Notes under the pieces: generated by a model
Seen by the model: only the letters and a program-made list of their open reading frames with translations
What the model was told of the DNA's origin: nothing
Databases searched by the model: none
Shown here: in pieces, positions 60,401-64,000 of the stretch
Numbering within the stretch: the first letter of the stretch is position 1
How the letters are laid out: each line of letters opens with the position of its first letter
Made by a program: the position numbers and the translations under genes
Source of the DNA: Annona cherimola
Taxonomy: Eukaryota; Streptophyta; Magnoliopsida; Magnoliales; Annonaceae
Reading direction: 5' to 3'
Length of the DNA: 64,000 nt
Assembly (NCBI GenBank): GCA_030490835.1
Contig: CM059973.1
Span: forward strand, 51,836,008 to 51,900,007

Positions 60401-60464
60401 TGACAAGTCTGTAGAATGGGATGAAAATGTCGAGCGTGTGTACTTGCCATCGGGAAAGCCTTTG
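28640..60464 (+). CDS. CMT3: chromomethylase, CMT3-like DNA (cytosine-5) methyltransferase, 3' end beyond window
   Basis: Maintains CHG methylation by reading H3K9me2 in chromatin. Seventeen exons splice at GT..AG sites into 812 codons without a stop: 28640-29197, 31603-31628, 35039-35138, 36060-36167, 36320-36439, 36531-36618, 36711-36913, 37020-37085, 52649-52888, 55714-55772, 55881-55947, 56077-56406, 56509-56577, 56659-56745, 56836-56923, 60133-60254, 60360-60464. Domains: variable basic N-terminus (1-190), BAH (about 205-330), methyltransferase motif [13 protein letters not shown] (376-387), chromodomain (479-523), catalytic PPCQ with Cys557, ENV (599-601), QFRLR (641-645). Motifs IX-X (target recognition end) are not in the window. 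The short N-terminus favours CMT3/CMT1 over CMT2; the exact orthologue is inferred. The start ATG has good context (CGAAATGGCC). Confidence 0.93.
29198..31602 (+). other. intron 1 (2405 bp)
   Basis: AT-rich, no gene. A GC-rich patch at about 31110-31255 (GGGTTTCGCACGGGCG onward) differs from its surroundings and may be a foreign insert; I do not recognise it. Confidence 0.7.
31603..31628 (+). CDS. CMT3: chromomethylase exon 2, 26-nt microexon
   Basis: Acceptor TTTCCAG and donor GTACGT bound 26 bases encoding KQVTDGSK plus two bases that exon 3 completes. The frame is required to join exon 1 (phase 0) to exon 3. Supported by phase and splice sites, not by transcript data. Confidence 0.75.
32375..32660 (-). 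mobile_element. Tourist-like MITE copy 2, degraded
   Basis: Starts GGGTCTGTTTGTCAATG after TTTA, carries the family's internal order in reverse orientation (TTAAAATTTT, ACAACTATTTTA, TCATTGC, AAAAGTTTTATCG) and ends near CTAAATACATTTA. Both ends are eroded. Confidence 0.7.
32756..32987 (+). mobile_element. Tourist-like MITE copy 3
   Basis: GGGTGTGTTTGG to AATACACCC with TAA on both sides (32753-32755, 32988-32990). It is 232 bp, shorter than other copies because the distal internal part is missing. Confidence 0.85.
33264..33544 (-). mobile_element. Tourist-like MITE copy 4
   Basis: AGTGTGTTTGGTAAC to CCAAACACACCC, 281 bp, with TGA on both sides instead of TTA/TAA. Full length. Confidence 0.85.
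33718..33973 (+). mobile_element. Tourist-like MITE copy 5
   Basis: AGAGTGTATTTAAGAAATG to AACATGTC between TTA repeats (33715-33717, 33974-33976). The internal blocks match copy 1. The ends are diverged. Confidence 0.75.
34019..34305 (-). mobile_element. Tourist-like MITE copy 6, degraded
   Basis: GGTGTTTTTGACA to AAGTACACCC with the family's reverse-strand block order. The target duplication is not clear. Confidence 0.65.
35039..35138 (+). CDS. CMT3: chromomethylase exon 3
   Basis: Completes the Ser codon from exon 2, then [33 protein letters not shown]: the start of the BAH domain. Acceptor TTTTAG, donor GTGTGC. Confidence 0.9.
35210..35474 (-). mobile_element. Tourist-like MITE copy 7
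   Basis: GGGTGTGTTTGGTAAC to CCAAACACACC in intron 3, flanked by AAA on both sides. Internally well conserved with copy 4. Confidence 0.8.
36060..36167 (+). CDS. CMT3: chromomethylase exon 4
   Basis: 36 codons: [18 protein letters not shown].. to QWFYKPADT. Central BAH domain. Phase 0 at both ends. Confidence 0.93.
36320..36439 (+). CDS. CMT3: chromomethylase exon 5
   Basis: 40 codons from [20 protein letters not shown] through [16 protein letters not shown] domain. Phase 0 at both ends. Confidence 0.93.
36531..36618 (+). CDS. CMT3: chromomethylase exon 6
   Basis: [20 protein letters not shown] to ENLPY plus one base. C-terminal part of the BAH domain. Confidence 0.93.
36711..36913 (+). 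CDS. CMT3: chromomethylase exon 7
   Basis: An acidic Ser/Thr-rich linker followed by methyltransferase motif [18 protein letters not shown], which binds S-adenosylmethionine. Donor GTGAGT. An (AAT)n microsatellite sits just inside the next intron. Confidence 0.93.
37020..37085 (+). CDS. CMT3: chromomethylase exon 8
   Basis: 22 codons, [20 protein letters not shown] and TQ: motif II region, with the acidic residue that contacts the ribose of S-adenosylmethionine. It is followed by the 15.6-kb intron 8. Confidence 0.93.
37421..37935. mobile_element. noncoding dispersed element, copy A
   Basis: The ends TCCACTTCTATG and ATAGAAGTGGAA are inverted repeats about 515 bp apart. Collinear with 61424-62356 (for example TCATTTTTAATATCTT, AATGATTTAATATT-type blocks, GAGCAAATGTGG). 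At 37576-37584 it has ATCTACAAA where copy B carries a Mutator-type MITE. Class uncertain. Confidence 0.6.
39097..39418 (-). repeat. 3' LTR of intronic copia (about 322 bp)
   Basis: Lies beside the polypurine tract at 39422-39431. The segment 39099-39264 matches 43610-43775. Its U3 part carries short repeats of ATGATTTCTGC and TGACAGCCCA. The exact outer end is uncertain by a few bases. Confidence 0.8.
39422..39431 (-). other. polypurine tract of intronic copia
   Basis: The minus strand reads GAGGGGGGAT, immediately after the gag-pol stop codon, with which it nearly overlaps. Confidence 0.8.
39432..43448 (-). CDS. intact copia gag-pol polyprotein (1338 aa)
   Basis: A single open frame. Gag with UBN2-type N-terminus ([20 protein letters not shown]) and CCHC knuckle [14 protein letters not shown] near residue 238; protease [13 protein letters not shown] near 335; GAG-pre-integrase VWHKRLGHP; integrase triad in [15 protein letters not shown] and [12 protein letters not shown] with [11 protein letters not shown]; RNase H with SDADWAGC and [10 protein letters not shown]. 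All catalytic signatures that I look for are present. The length is typical for single-ORF plant copia (about 1300-1450). It stops just before the polypurine tract. Expression would need the remaining 5' LTR, which has lost the outer part of U3. It is convergent with chromomethylase transcription. Confidence 0.95.
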   Translation of the reverse strand: MSADNFLGRMSTETLAIKFTGKNYAAWEFQFRMFLKGKELWNHIDGSAPTPKEGTELSQWEAKDARIISWILGSIEAHMVNNLRSFSTAKEMWDYLQRIYHQDNTARRFQLQLEISNFSQGNLSIEQYYSGFINLWNEYSGIVYSKVPNEALASLRAIHEDSRRDQFLMKLRPEFEIARAGLLNRNPVPSLDICLGELLREEQRMATQAVLGSSKETSEIVNVAYAAQGKNRGKEQMQCYSCKEFGHIARNCGKKFCNYCKQNGQIIKQCPTRPENRQDQAFQAAISEPTNIRSTATIADTNQSFVTPEMVQQMIITAFSTLGLQGQSKSVSSPWFVDSGASNHMTGSPDWLHNLRKYTGKQNIHIANGSNLPITAIGDIGPSFRHVFVSPGLSTSLISVGQLVDNNCNVNFSRCGCLVQDQGSGKVIARGPKVGRLFPLQFIIPRTLSLASIIIENKAEVWHKRLGHPNNVILSHLMKQGFLGNQCSSNSLSLDCSVCKLGKSKVLPFPTYGTRANICFEIIHSDVWGVTPIISHAQYKYFVTFIDDYSRFTWIYFLRTKAEVLTVFRNFVAYIETQFSTSIKVLRSDNGGEYMSHDFQAFLQQKGIISQRSCPYTPQQNGVAERKNRHLLDMVRTLLLEASVPPRFWVEALSTAVYLINRLPSQQLNFDSPYFRLFGMQPDYHMLHTFGCVCFVHLPSHERHKLTAQYVRCAFMGYSTTHKGFLCYDAATNRLRVSRNVIFFEHKYYFQQQDLPSHGVLLPSFDDISPSFERFKPGFVYQRRQPPSLQILPDPDPVPTSVALRRSNRISRPPDRYGFSAILNDITVPTSYSQATKHVCWEKAMQEELQALQENHTWAIVPCPTGIKPIGCKWVYSIKLRSDGSLDRYKARLVALGNRQEYGVDYEETFAPVAKMTTVRLVLAIAASKGWSLRQMDVKNAFLHGDLKEAIYMTPPPGLFSTPSSDVCKLKKSLYGLKQAPRAWFDKFRSTLISFAFVQSQYDSSLFLCKTPKGIVLLLVYVDDIIITGTDSELISKLQQRLQSSFHMKDLGPLRYFLGLEVNSTAAGLFLNQHKYIQEIITLAGLHDGQSVDTPLEVNVKYRHDEGDFLPDPSLYRRLVGSLNYLTITRPDISFAVQQVSQFMQAPRHLHLAAVRRIVRYLQGTSTHGLFFPVDSPIHLIAYSDADWAGCSDTRRSITGWCMFLGNSLVSWKSKKQDRVSKSSTESEYRAMSSACSEIVWLRGLLGELGFPQMEPTPLHADNTSAIQITANPVFHERTKHIEVDCHSIREAYDAHVISLPHITTDQQTADVFTKALSRQRHYFLVTKLMLSDHPASI
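43598..43609 (-). other. primer-binding site of intronic copia
   Basis: The minus strand reads TGGTATCAAAGC, matching the initiator-Met tRNA 3' end except for one base, directly adjacent to the LTR end at 43610. Confidence 0.88.
43610..43775 (-). repeat. 5' LTR of intronic copia, truncated
   Basis: 166 bases matching 39099-39264. Matching ends abruptly at 43775, where beta-tubulin-like sequence starts. Confidence 0.85.
44140..44532. mobile_element. Mutator-type MITE, copy 2
   Basis: A 393-bp fold-back element between exact 9-bp repeats ATTACTTAG (44131-44139, 44533-44541). The left end GAATTATGATCCTGTTAGG and the right end are inverted relatives of copy 1, more diverged. Noncoding. Confidence 0.85.
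44815..45067 (-). mobile_element. Tourist-like MITE copy 8, degraded
   Basis: TAGTGTTTGATATTAGGGG to GCCAAACGCACCC with recognisable internal blocks (TTTTTCATATCTTTT, CATTATACCCTTATTA). The left end is unclear. Confidence 0.65.
45368..46161 (+). repeat. 5' LTR of gypsy-type element, carrying a MITE
   Basis: TGGTGAAAATAG to TACATCA. Without the 291-bp MITE and its 3-bp duplication it is 500 bp. It matches 49738-50292 apart from a duplicated internal segment in the latter. Confidence 0.9.
45569..45859 (+). mobile_element. Tourist-like MITE copy 9, inside the gypsy 5' LTR
   Basis: GGGTGTGTTTGGTTGG to AAACAAACACACCC with TTA on both sides (45566-45568, 45860-45862). The other LTR has the unoccupied site GTTTACTTAAAATATAC, proving a 3-bp duplication and an insertion younger than the gypsy element. 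Confidence 0.95.
46164..46175 (+). other. primer-binding site of gypsy-type element
   Basis: TGGTATCAGAGC, two bases after the LTR end, complementary to initiator-Met tRNA. Confidence 0.9.
46653..48005 (+). pseudogene. gypsy gag with premature stops
   Basis: The N-terminal part opens at 46653 ([19 protein letters not shown]). After frame disruption near 46920-47100, the capsid core runs from about 47120. A TAG at 47175-47177 falls where the family has Trp before LADMEDFF. The retrotransposon gag domain ([36 protein letters not shown]) is followed by CCHC knuckle [14 protein letters not shown] near 47795-47836. It ends at 48003-48005. Non-functional. Confidence 0.88.
47977..48300 (+). pseudogene. 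gypsy protease remnant
   Basis: [20 protein letters not shown] resembles the aspartic protease core of plant gypsy elements, where the family has Asp in IDGGS or IDSGS. Asn here would abolish catalysis. A TGA at 48298-48300 follows SRP, where relatives continue with Trp-Leu-Tyr-Asp. Confidence 0.75.
48301..49807 (+). pseudogene. gypsy pol remnant: integrase and chromodomain-like tail, RT and RNase H deleted
   Basis: After [16 protein letters not shown] the sequence passes near 48540-48560 straight into integrase ([35 protein letters not shown]). All RT and RNase H motifs are absent. A TGA lies at 48799-48801, where relatives have Arg in the SDRD motif. A one-base loss lies near 48880. Then [35 protein letters not shown], and a shift at about 49541. 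From 49586 [29 protein letters not shown] resembles a chromodomain-type integrase tail. Non-functional. Confidence 0.88.
49738..50292 (+). repeat. 3' LTR of gypsy-type element (555 bp)
   Basis: TGATGAAAATAG to TACATCA, preceded by purine-rich GCCGGGGAGAAT. It contains an internal duplication of the CTTAAAATATA..TTTTCTAGAAG segment (49930-49960 and 50035-50067). It shows the empty site for MITE copy 9. Confidence 0.9.
50293..52648. other. rest of intron 8
   Basis: No gene. 50300-50690 is loosely collinear with 37130-37420 plus 37940-38050 (CAACCAAGGACT, TTGTCCACATGATGCTTG). 50740-51000 resembles 58830-59040 (TATTGGCTGATACGAGG, AAAGGCTCATATGGGCT). Both are diverged dispersed repeats of unknown type. 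A worn Tourist-like MITE lies at 51236-51505. Confidence 0.5.
51236..51505 (-). mobile_element. Tourist-like MITE copy 10, degraded
   Basis: The block order of the family is recognisable in reverse orientation (TTTTGACATTTTAACT, ACTGCCTTATTTATTTT, ACATCACATCACATCACT, ATTGTCAAAC). The ends are lost. Confidence 0.55.
52649..52888 (+). CDS. CMT3: chromomethylase exon 9
   Basis: 80 codons: [20 protein letters not shown], an acidic linker, then the first half of the chromodomain ([22 protein letters not shown]). It follows the 15.6-kb intron in phase 0. The chromodomain in this family sits between methyltransferase motifs I and IV, as here. Confidence 0.93.
52889..55713 (+). other. intron 9 (2825 bp)
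   Basis: Contains a partial Tourist-like MITE and copy 2 of a dispersed repeat (about 53565-54060, see copy 1 at 25600). Nothing recognisable in 54060-55713. Confidence 0.6.
53262..53510 (-). mobile_element. Tourist-like MITE copy 11, truncated
   Basis: Begins GGTATGTTTGCTAAACATC and contains ACAACTACTTTGTTTTTTAA and CATTGCTTCTATTATATC. The right end decays into a T run. Confidence 0.65.
55714..55772 (+). CDS. CMT3: chromomethylase exon 10
   Basis: [19 protein letters not shown]: second half of the chromodomain, with the Trp and Tyr of RWKGY expected in the H3K9-methyl-lysine aromatic cage. Ends in phase 2. Confidence 0.93.
55881..55947 (+). CDS. CMT3: chromomethylase exon 11
   Basis: [20 protein letters not shown] then LP: end of the chromodomain and linker to the catalytic half. 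Confidence 0.92.
56077..56406 (+). CDS. CMT3: chromomethylase exon 12, catalytic core
   Basis: 110 codons with motif IV GGPPCQG (catalytic Cys557), motif VI MENVVD (Glu599 protonates the cytosine ring in this family), and motif VIII QFRLR. All expected residues are present, so the enzyme is predicted active. Confidence 0.95.
56509..56577 (+). CDS. CMT3: chromomethylase exon 13
   Basis: [23 protein letters not shown]: conserved linker after motif VIII. Phase 0 at both ends. Confidence 0.93.
56659..56745 (+). CDS. CMT3: chromomethylase exon 14
   Basis: [29 protein letters not shown]: typical chromomethylase segment. Phase 0 at both ends. Confidence 0.93.
56836..56923 (+). CDS. CMT3: chromomethylase exon 15
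   Basis: [29 protein letters not shown] plus one base. Donor GTGAGC. Confidence 0.92.
57412..57465. repeat. (AAC)n(AAT)n microsatellite
   Basis: About fifteen AAC units followed by five AAT units, with no interruption. Likely length-polymorphic. Confidence 0.95.
58335..58615 (-). mobile_element. Tourist-like MITE copy 12
   Basis: GGGGGTGTTTGGCAATG to CCAAACACACCC, 281 bp, flanked by ACA on both sides. Internally very similar to copies 4 and 7. Confidence 0.85.
60133..60254 (+). CDS. CMT3: chromomethylase exon 16
   Basis: Completes Glu from exon 15, then [39 protein letters not shown]: family-conserved region before the target-recognition end. Acceptor CTTTCCAG. Confidence 0.92.
60360..60464 (+). 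CDS. CMT3: chromomethylase exon 17
   Basis: [32 protein letters not shown]: conserved block just before motif IX. The donor GTAACA is followed by at least 3.5 kb of intron. The following exons are not in the window. Confidence 0.92.
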
Positions 60465-61423
60465 GTAACATATTTTTTATAAATTTTTTTGCATTAATGA
60501 TTCGATGCACTTGTTTCTTCTAGAAATTATAGCGTTCTCACATTAGGGTCTTTTCAAAGTGAGTGGATGAGATGAGGATGGAAATGAATTTCCTATTCCC
60601 CCACAATTTTCCCATTCATGAAAAACTTTTTCCATTTTAATATAGAACAAAATTATTTTTTGTTTTTCAATTTTCAATATTATTTTTTCAATCCTAATAT
60701 AATTTCCCACATCTCAATACAGAAAACATTTTTTTTTATCCAATCTCTTACAATTCTTTCACTATTCCACCATCTTAAACAACCCAACCTCTTTCATTCC
60801 TGTAGTTAAAAAAAAAATATCTCATGTTTCATAATACATGAAGTATATTGAAATTGGTTGTCACATTGTTTTAGAAGTAATCTAAAGAAATTGTTGTAGG
60901 GCTTCATATTCATCCTTAGCTTCATAAGTATAAGGCACAACCAGGACCATAGAATAAAGTGTGTTGGGATAGTTGTGTATCGGGACATGTAGTGAATTAG
61001 TGTGTTGTAGAAAAAAGCAAATAACATTAGCAATGTTCTTAAGGTGCATATTTGATAGTGAACGAGAATACTTGGAAGAATAAGGTGAACAATTGTAAGA
61101 TAGGGAATATATAGGGATTAAGTATTTAAAAATTAAAATGATGAAACATAGGGATACTGTTTGGGAGATAGGGTGTGTTTGCATGAAATAAATAAAAATG
61201 TGTACTAGAAAACATATACTAATACACTCTTTATTTATACCTGTGCACTAACACAAATTCACATAACAAAGGGTTAAGGCTACAACAGCAAAATGAAATC
61301 TATGTTGAGGTGTATCAACATGCGTACATATGGAGGAATTTCAACAGAAAAGGCCTTTAAGATTTTGTATGTTGGGATGCATGTTATAAAATCATTTAAA
61401 ATAGTCAATCACAATTTATAAAG

Positions 61424-62356
61424 ATTAGGCTCTACTTATATGAAACCCCTCTCCTATCTAATTCTTTTTATTTTTAATATCTTGATAGTATATGAAAAAT
61501 TCACTTTATCTATCGTATTTGACATTATTCATATTATTATGGAAACCCTCTCATTTGTTTATTATCACTGTATATGGGTCTATCTATAAAGAGGAGTGAT
61601 TCTATTAGCCCGGGCTAAGTAAATGGCCCACTTAGCCCACCTCAAAAAACCTATTTAAAACAACTTTTTTTTGTTTTTTTCTTCATACACTTGTTTATCT
61701 AAGTGTATTTAACATATAGACCAAGTTTTACCATTTTTGGAAATGTGCATATATTGTTTTTAGATTTTTGAAAATAAGGGTATTTTAAATGCATATATAC
61801 ACATAGATGTTTAAAAATCTCAAAAAAATAGATAAACATATTCAAAAATGGTAAAACTTAGTCTATATATTAAATACACTTAGATAAACAAGTACATGAA
61901 AAAAAAAGTAAAAAAAAATTATTGTAAATAGGTTTTTTGAGGTGGGCTAAGTGGGCCATTTACTTAGCCCGGGCTAATAGAATCACTCCTCATCTATAAA
62001 ATGTGTGAAATTAATGTAATAAAATAATTTAATGATTTTTAGTAGTATTTTTAACATCTAAATCATTTAAAATATCACTACTATATGAATAAATGATTCT
62101 ATAAAGTAATATTATTATGTTCTAACACATTATGAATGAATTTAAACATTTTTCCTAATTAATACAAGAATATATCTATTTTTGAGCAAATGTGGCTCAT
62201 GCACATATTTGATTTGGATGAAATTTGGTCTCTTAGCTAAGCGAATGGTGTTAAATACAATAAATGAATTGAATTTTGCATCAATAATCAACATTTTAAA
62301 AATAGAGGGTTACACGAAATTGCTTCTATGCAACCCCGTTACATCAAAGCGGAGCC
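61424..62356. mobile_element. noncoding dispersed element, copy B, with nested MITE
   Basis: Collinear with copy A at 37421-37935 on both sides of the MITE at 61591-61991. The right end (GCTTCTATGCAACCCCGTTA) is diverged from copy A. Confidence 0.6.
61591..61991. mobile_element. Mutator-type MITE, copy 3 (best preserved)
   Basis: A 401-bp near-perfect palindrome whose left end GAGGAGTGATTCTATTAGCC is the exact reverse complement of the right end. Pairing continues for most of its length. Flanked by exact 9-bp repeats ATCTATAAA (61582-61590, 61992-62000). Noncoding, hairpin-forming. Confidence 0.95.
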
Positions 62357-63199
62357 GTATAAGATTTTCATACCTACGCCATGGTTTCGAATATTGGCTG
62401 AGACACAATGCATACCTGTTTCGATTAGGATTTATGTTTTTCACTCTATGCGGTCTCATATTGGGCATGTCAGAGTTGGTGTATCAGGTAGCCATATTGG
62501 CAGAATTAATCAACAAACTATTTCCCTTATTTTATCCCAATACTTCTTCCATTTTCCAGTATTTCACCGCCAAAACACAGTTTCCTGATTTTCAAATAGA
62601 ACCTATCAGTTGAAAAAAACATCACTAAGTATTTAGAGAGATCATCAGATTTGGGAAGAGTAATCCTATTTTTTGCTTGCAAAAATTGGGATTGAAATCC
62701 ATTAAACTTAGTTTCTTCACAAAAACTGCTGAATTGAAGCTAAGAGAAGCCATTTCAACTACTTCGGAGCTGCTAAAGAAAAACTAAGTTTGAGCATAAT
62801 CGATGGCCTACCGTGAACAACAAATTTGGGAAAAAAAATTATAACAACTAAGATTTCTGTTTTAGAATGTTTTCAAACTTCATGTCTGACTATTATTTAT
62901 GAATTTCGTATGTTTATGGGTAGGATTGGCGATTTTTTAAAAATTGATAATTTTGCAATTTTTAAAAAATAGGAAATTTTCTTGTTGCTATAAAATTTTT
63001 GTTTTTATCTGTATTTTTACAGTGTTTTTGTTATGTAATATTTTAATTATTTAGATTTAAAAATTGGAATATATATAATATTTCATGTGTTTTTTCCTTT
63101 GCATATAAAATTTTACTATTGATCCATGTATTATTACTTATAAGAAGATCTGAGGTTCTATGTTGTTAAATATGCTAGTTTTTATTTTTATTTTATTTA

Positions 63200-63478
63200 G
63201 GATGTGTTTGGAAATGGATAAAACTTTGGATGAAAAGTTTTGGAGAGTAAAAGTTGTTAAATGATGTTATATGATAAAGATAATAATGAGAAGTAAAGAG
63301 GATAAAGTTAAAATAGAGAGATTAGTTATATGGGTAGTTGCGTAAAAATGATTGAAAAGTAGAGTAGTTGTATAGGAAAATGTGAAAAAATAATTAAAAA
63401 ATATGATAGTTGTAGAGAGTGAAAAGTTTTAGATTGAAAGGTTTTAACTTGACATTTTATACTCTTTGCCAAACACCC
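63200..63478 (+). mobile_element. Tourist-like MITE copy 13
   Basis: GGATGTGTTTGGAAATGG to GCCAAACACCC, 279 bp, with TTA on both sides (63197-63199, 63479-63481). Internal blocks like copies 1 and 9. Confidence 0.88.
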
Positions 63479-64000
63479 TTAATAAAATAATCTGAGGAAT
63501 AAAAATATCGGTATCCTTCTCAATATGGATATGCGTATGGACAATACATGAACAACAATAATGATGATGAGAATGTTGAGGAACTTCCTAGACACTTATT
63601 TTCTTTGTGGTTGTCTTTTTGCTCAATGAGGTAACATTCTAAGACTCCAATAACTTGCATTTCTTCATTTGTTTGTCATCTTTAGTTTTTATGCTTGTGA
63701 GTTATGAACTTGTCAACGGGTTAGACCTTATGATATGATGATAATAATCATGATCCGTTTTCAATCATTTCTCAGTATACTCCTTAAACTACTATTTGTT
63801 TATTGTTTTGGTCTATTTACATAGCCTCAATATTGGTTCTTTAATTTAAGCATGGTATTCCAATATATAGTTACAATATTGTATCGAAATCATCCTTACA
63901 GGCATATACTGGCACTAATAGCTACTTAGCCTACTTACAGAAGAAAAGGAGTGATATACCATCTATATATGAACAATGTAAAGTAAATATACGTTCTTGT

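Larger units (their letters stand above)
60465..64000 (+). other. intron 17, at least 3536 bp, runs off the window
   Basis: No exon encoding motif IX or X is visible. Holds noncoding element copy B with a nested Mutator-type MITE, and a Tourist-like MITE. 63480-64000 shows nothing recognisable. Confidence 0.75.

Noticed and set aside
62182..62613. 143-codon open frame near the window end
   Set aside because: It crosses the boundary of the noncoding dispersed repeat copy B, has no recognisable domain, and sits in an intron.
60465..64000. Missing chromomethylase exons with motifs IX and X
   Set aside because: I looked for sequence encoding the expected Gly-Arg-Leu-Trp-Trp and Gln-Val-Gly-Asn-Ala-Val blocks and found none, so these exons are placed beyond the window.

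Overview
This is plant nuclear DNA. The evidence is a chromomethylase gene (a plant-only family: BAH + chromodomain + C5 methyltransferase) with GT..AG introns, plant Ty1/copia and Ty3/gypsy retrotransposons primed by initiator-Met tRNA, MITEs, a tRNA-derived SINE, and fragments of nitrite reductase, plant CCCH zinc-finger, receptor-kinase and membrane-associated kinase regulator genes. It is an angiosperm. The GC-rich captured gene fragments would fit a monocot, but the species cannot be fixed from the sequence. No prokaryotic genes, rRNA genes or CRISPR arrays were seen.

Layout. (1) 121-20652 is a block of two related copia elements of Sirevirus type. Element 1 (121-16359) has a 1616-bp 5' LTR, gag, a pol broken by a nonsense codon and a frameshift, an envelope-like ORF, and then about 6 kb of unusual cargo. 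The cargo is pieces of at least four host genes in both orientations followed by five different tandem arrays. Polypurine tracts and a truncated 3' LTR follow. That LTR joins directly into the integrase of element 2 (16360-20652), whose remaining integrase-RT-RNase H frame is open and which ends in its own, diverged LTR. (2) 20653-28300 is AT-rich intergenic DNA with degraded LTR remnants, fold-back elements, a Tourist-like MITE, a Mutator-type MITE and a SINE. (3) From 28640 to beyond 64000 lies a CMT3-like chromomethylase gene on the + strand. I resolve 17 exons giving 812 open codons. The last exons (methyltransferase motifs IX-X) lie past the window.

The chromomethylase introns are packed with transposons. 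Intron 8 is 15.6 kb and holds a beta-tubulin pseudogene split by an antisense copia with an intact 1338-codon gag-pol, a Mutator-type MITE, and a gypsy-type element with a perfect 5-bp target duplication but no reverse transcriptase. One LTR of that gypsy element carries a Tourist-like MITE. The same Tourist-like MITE occurs about 13 times in the window. Two insertions (one Tourist-like, one Mutator-type) can be checked against an unoccupied paralogous site inside the window.

Biologically, the single host gene encodes the enzyme family that maintains CHG methylation at transposons, yet its own introns are loaded with such transposons. The most unusual object is element 1, a young-looking retrotransposon (3 differences seen in 1320 LTR bp) with broken coding capacity and multi-gene cargo.
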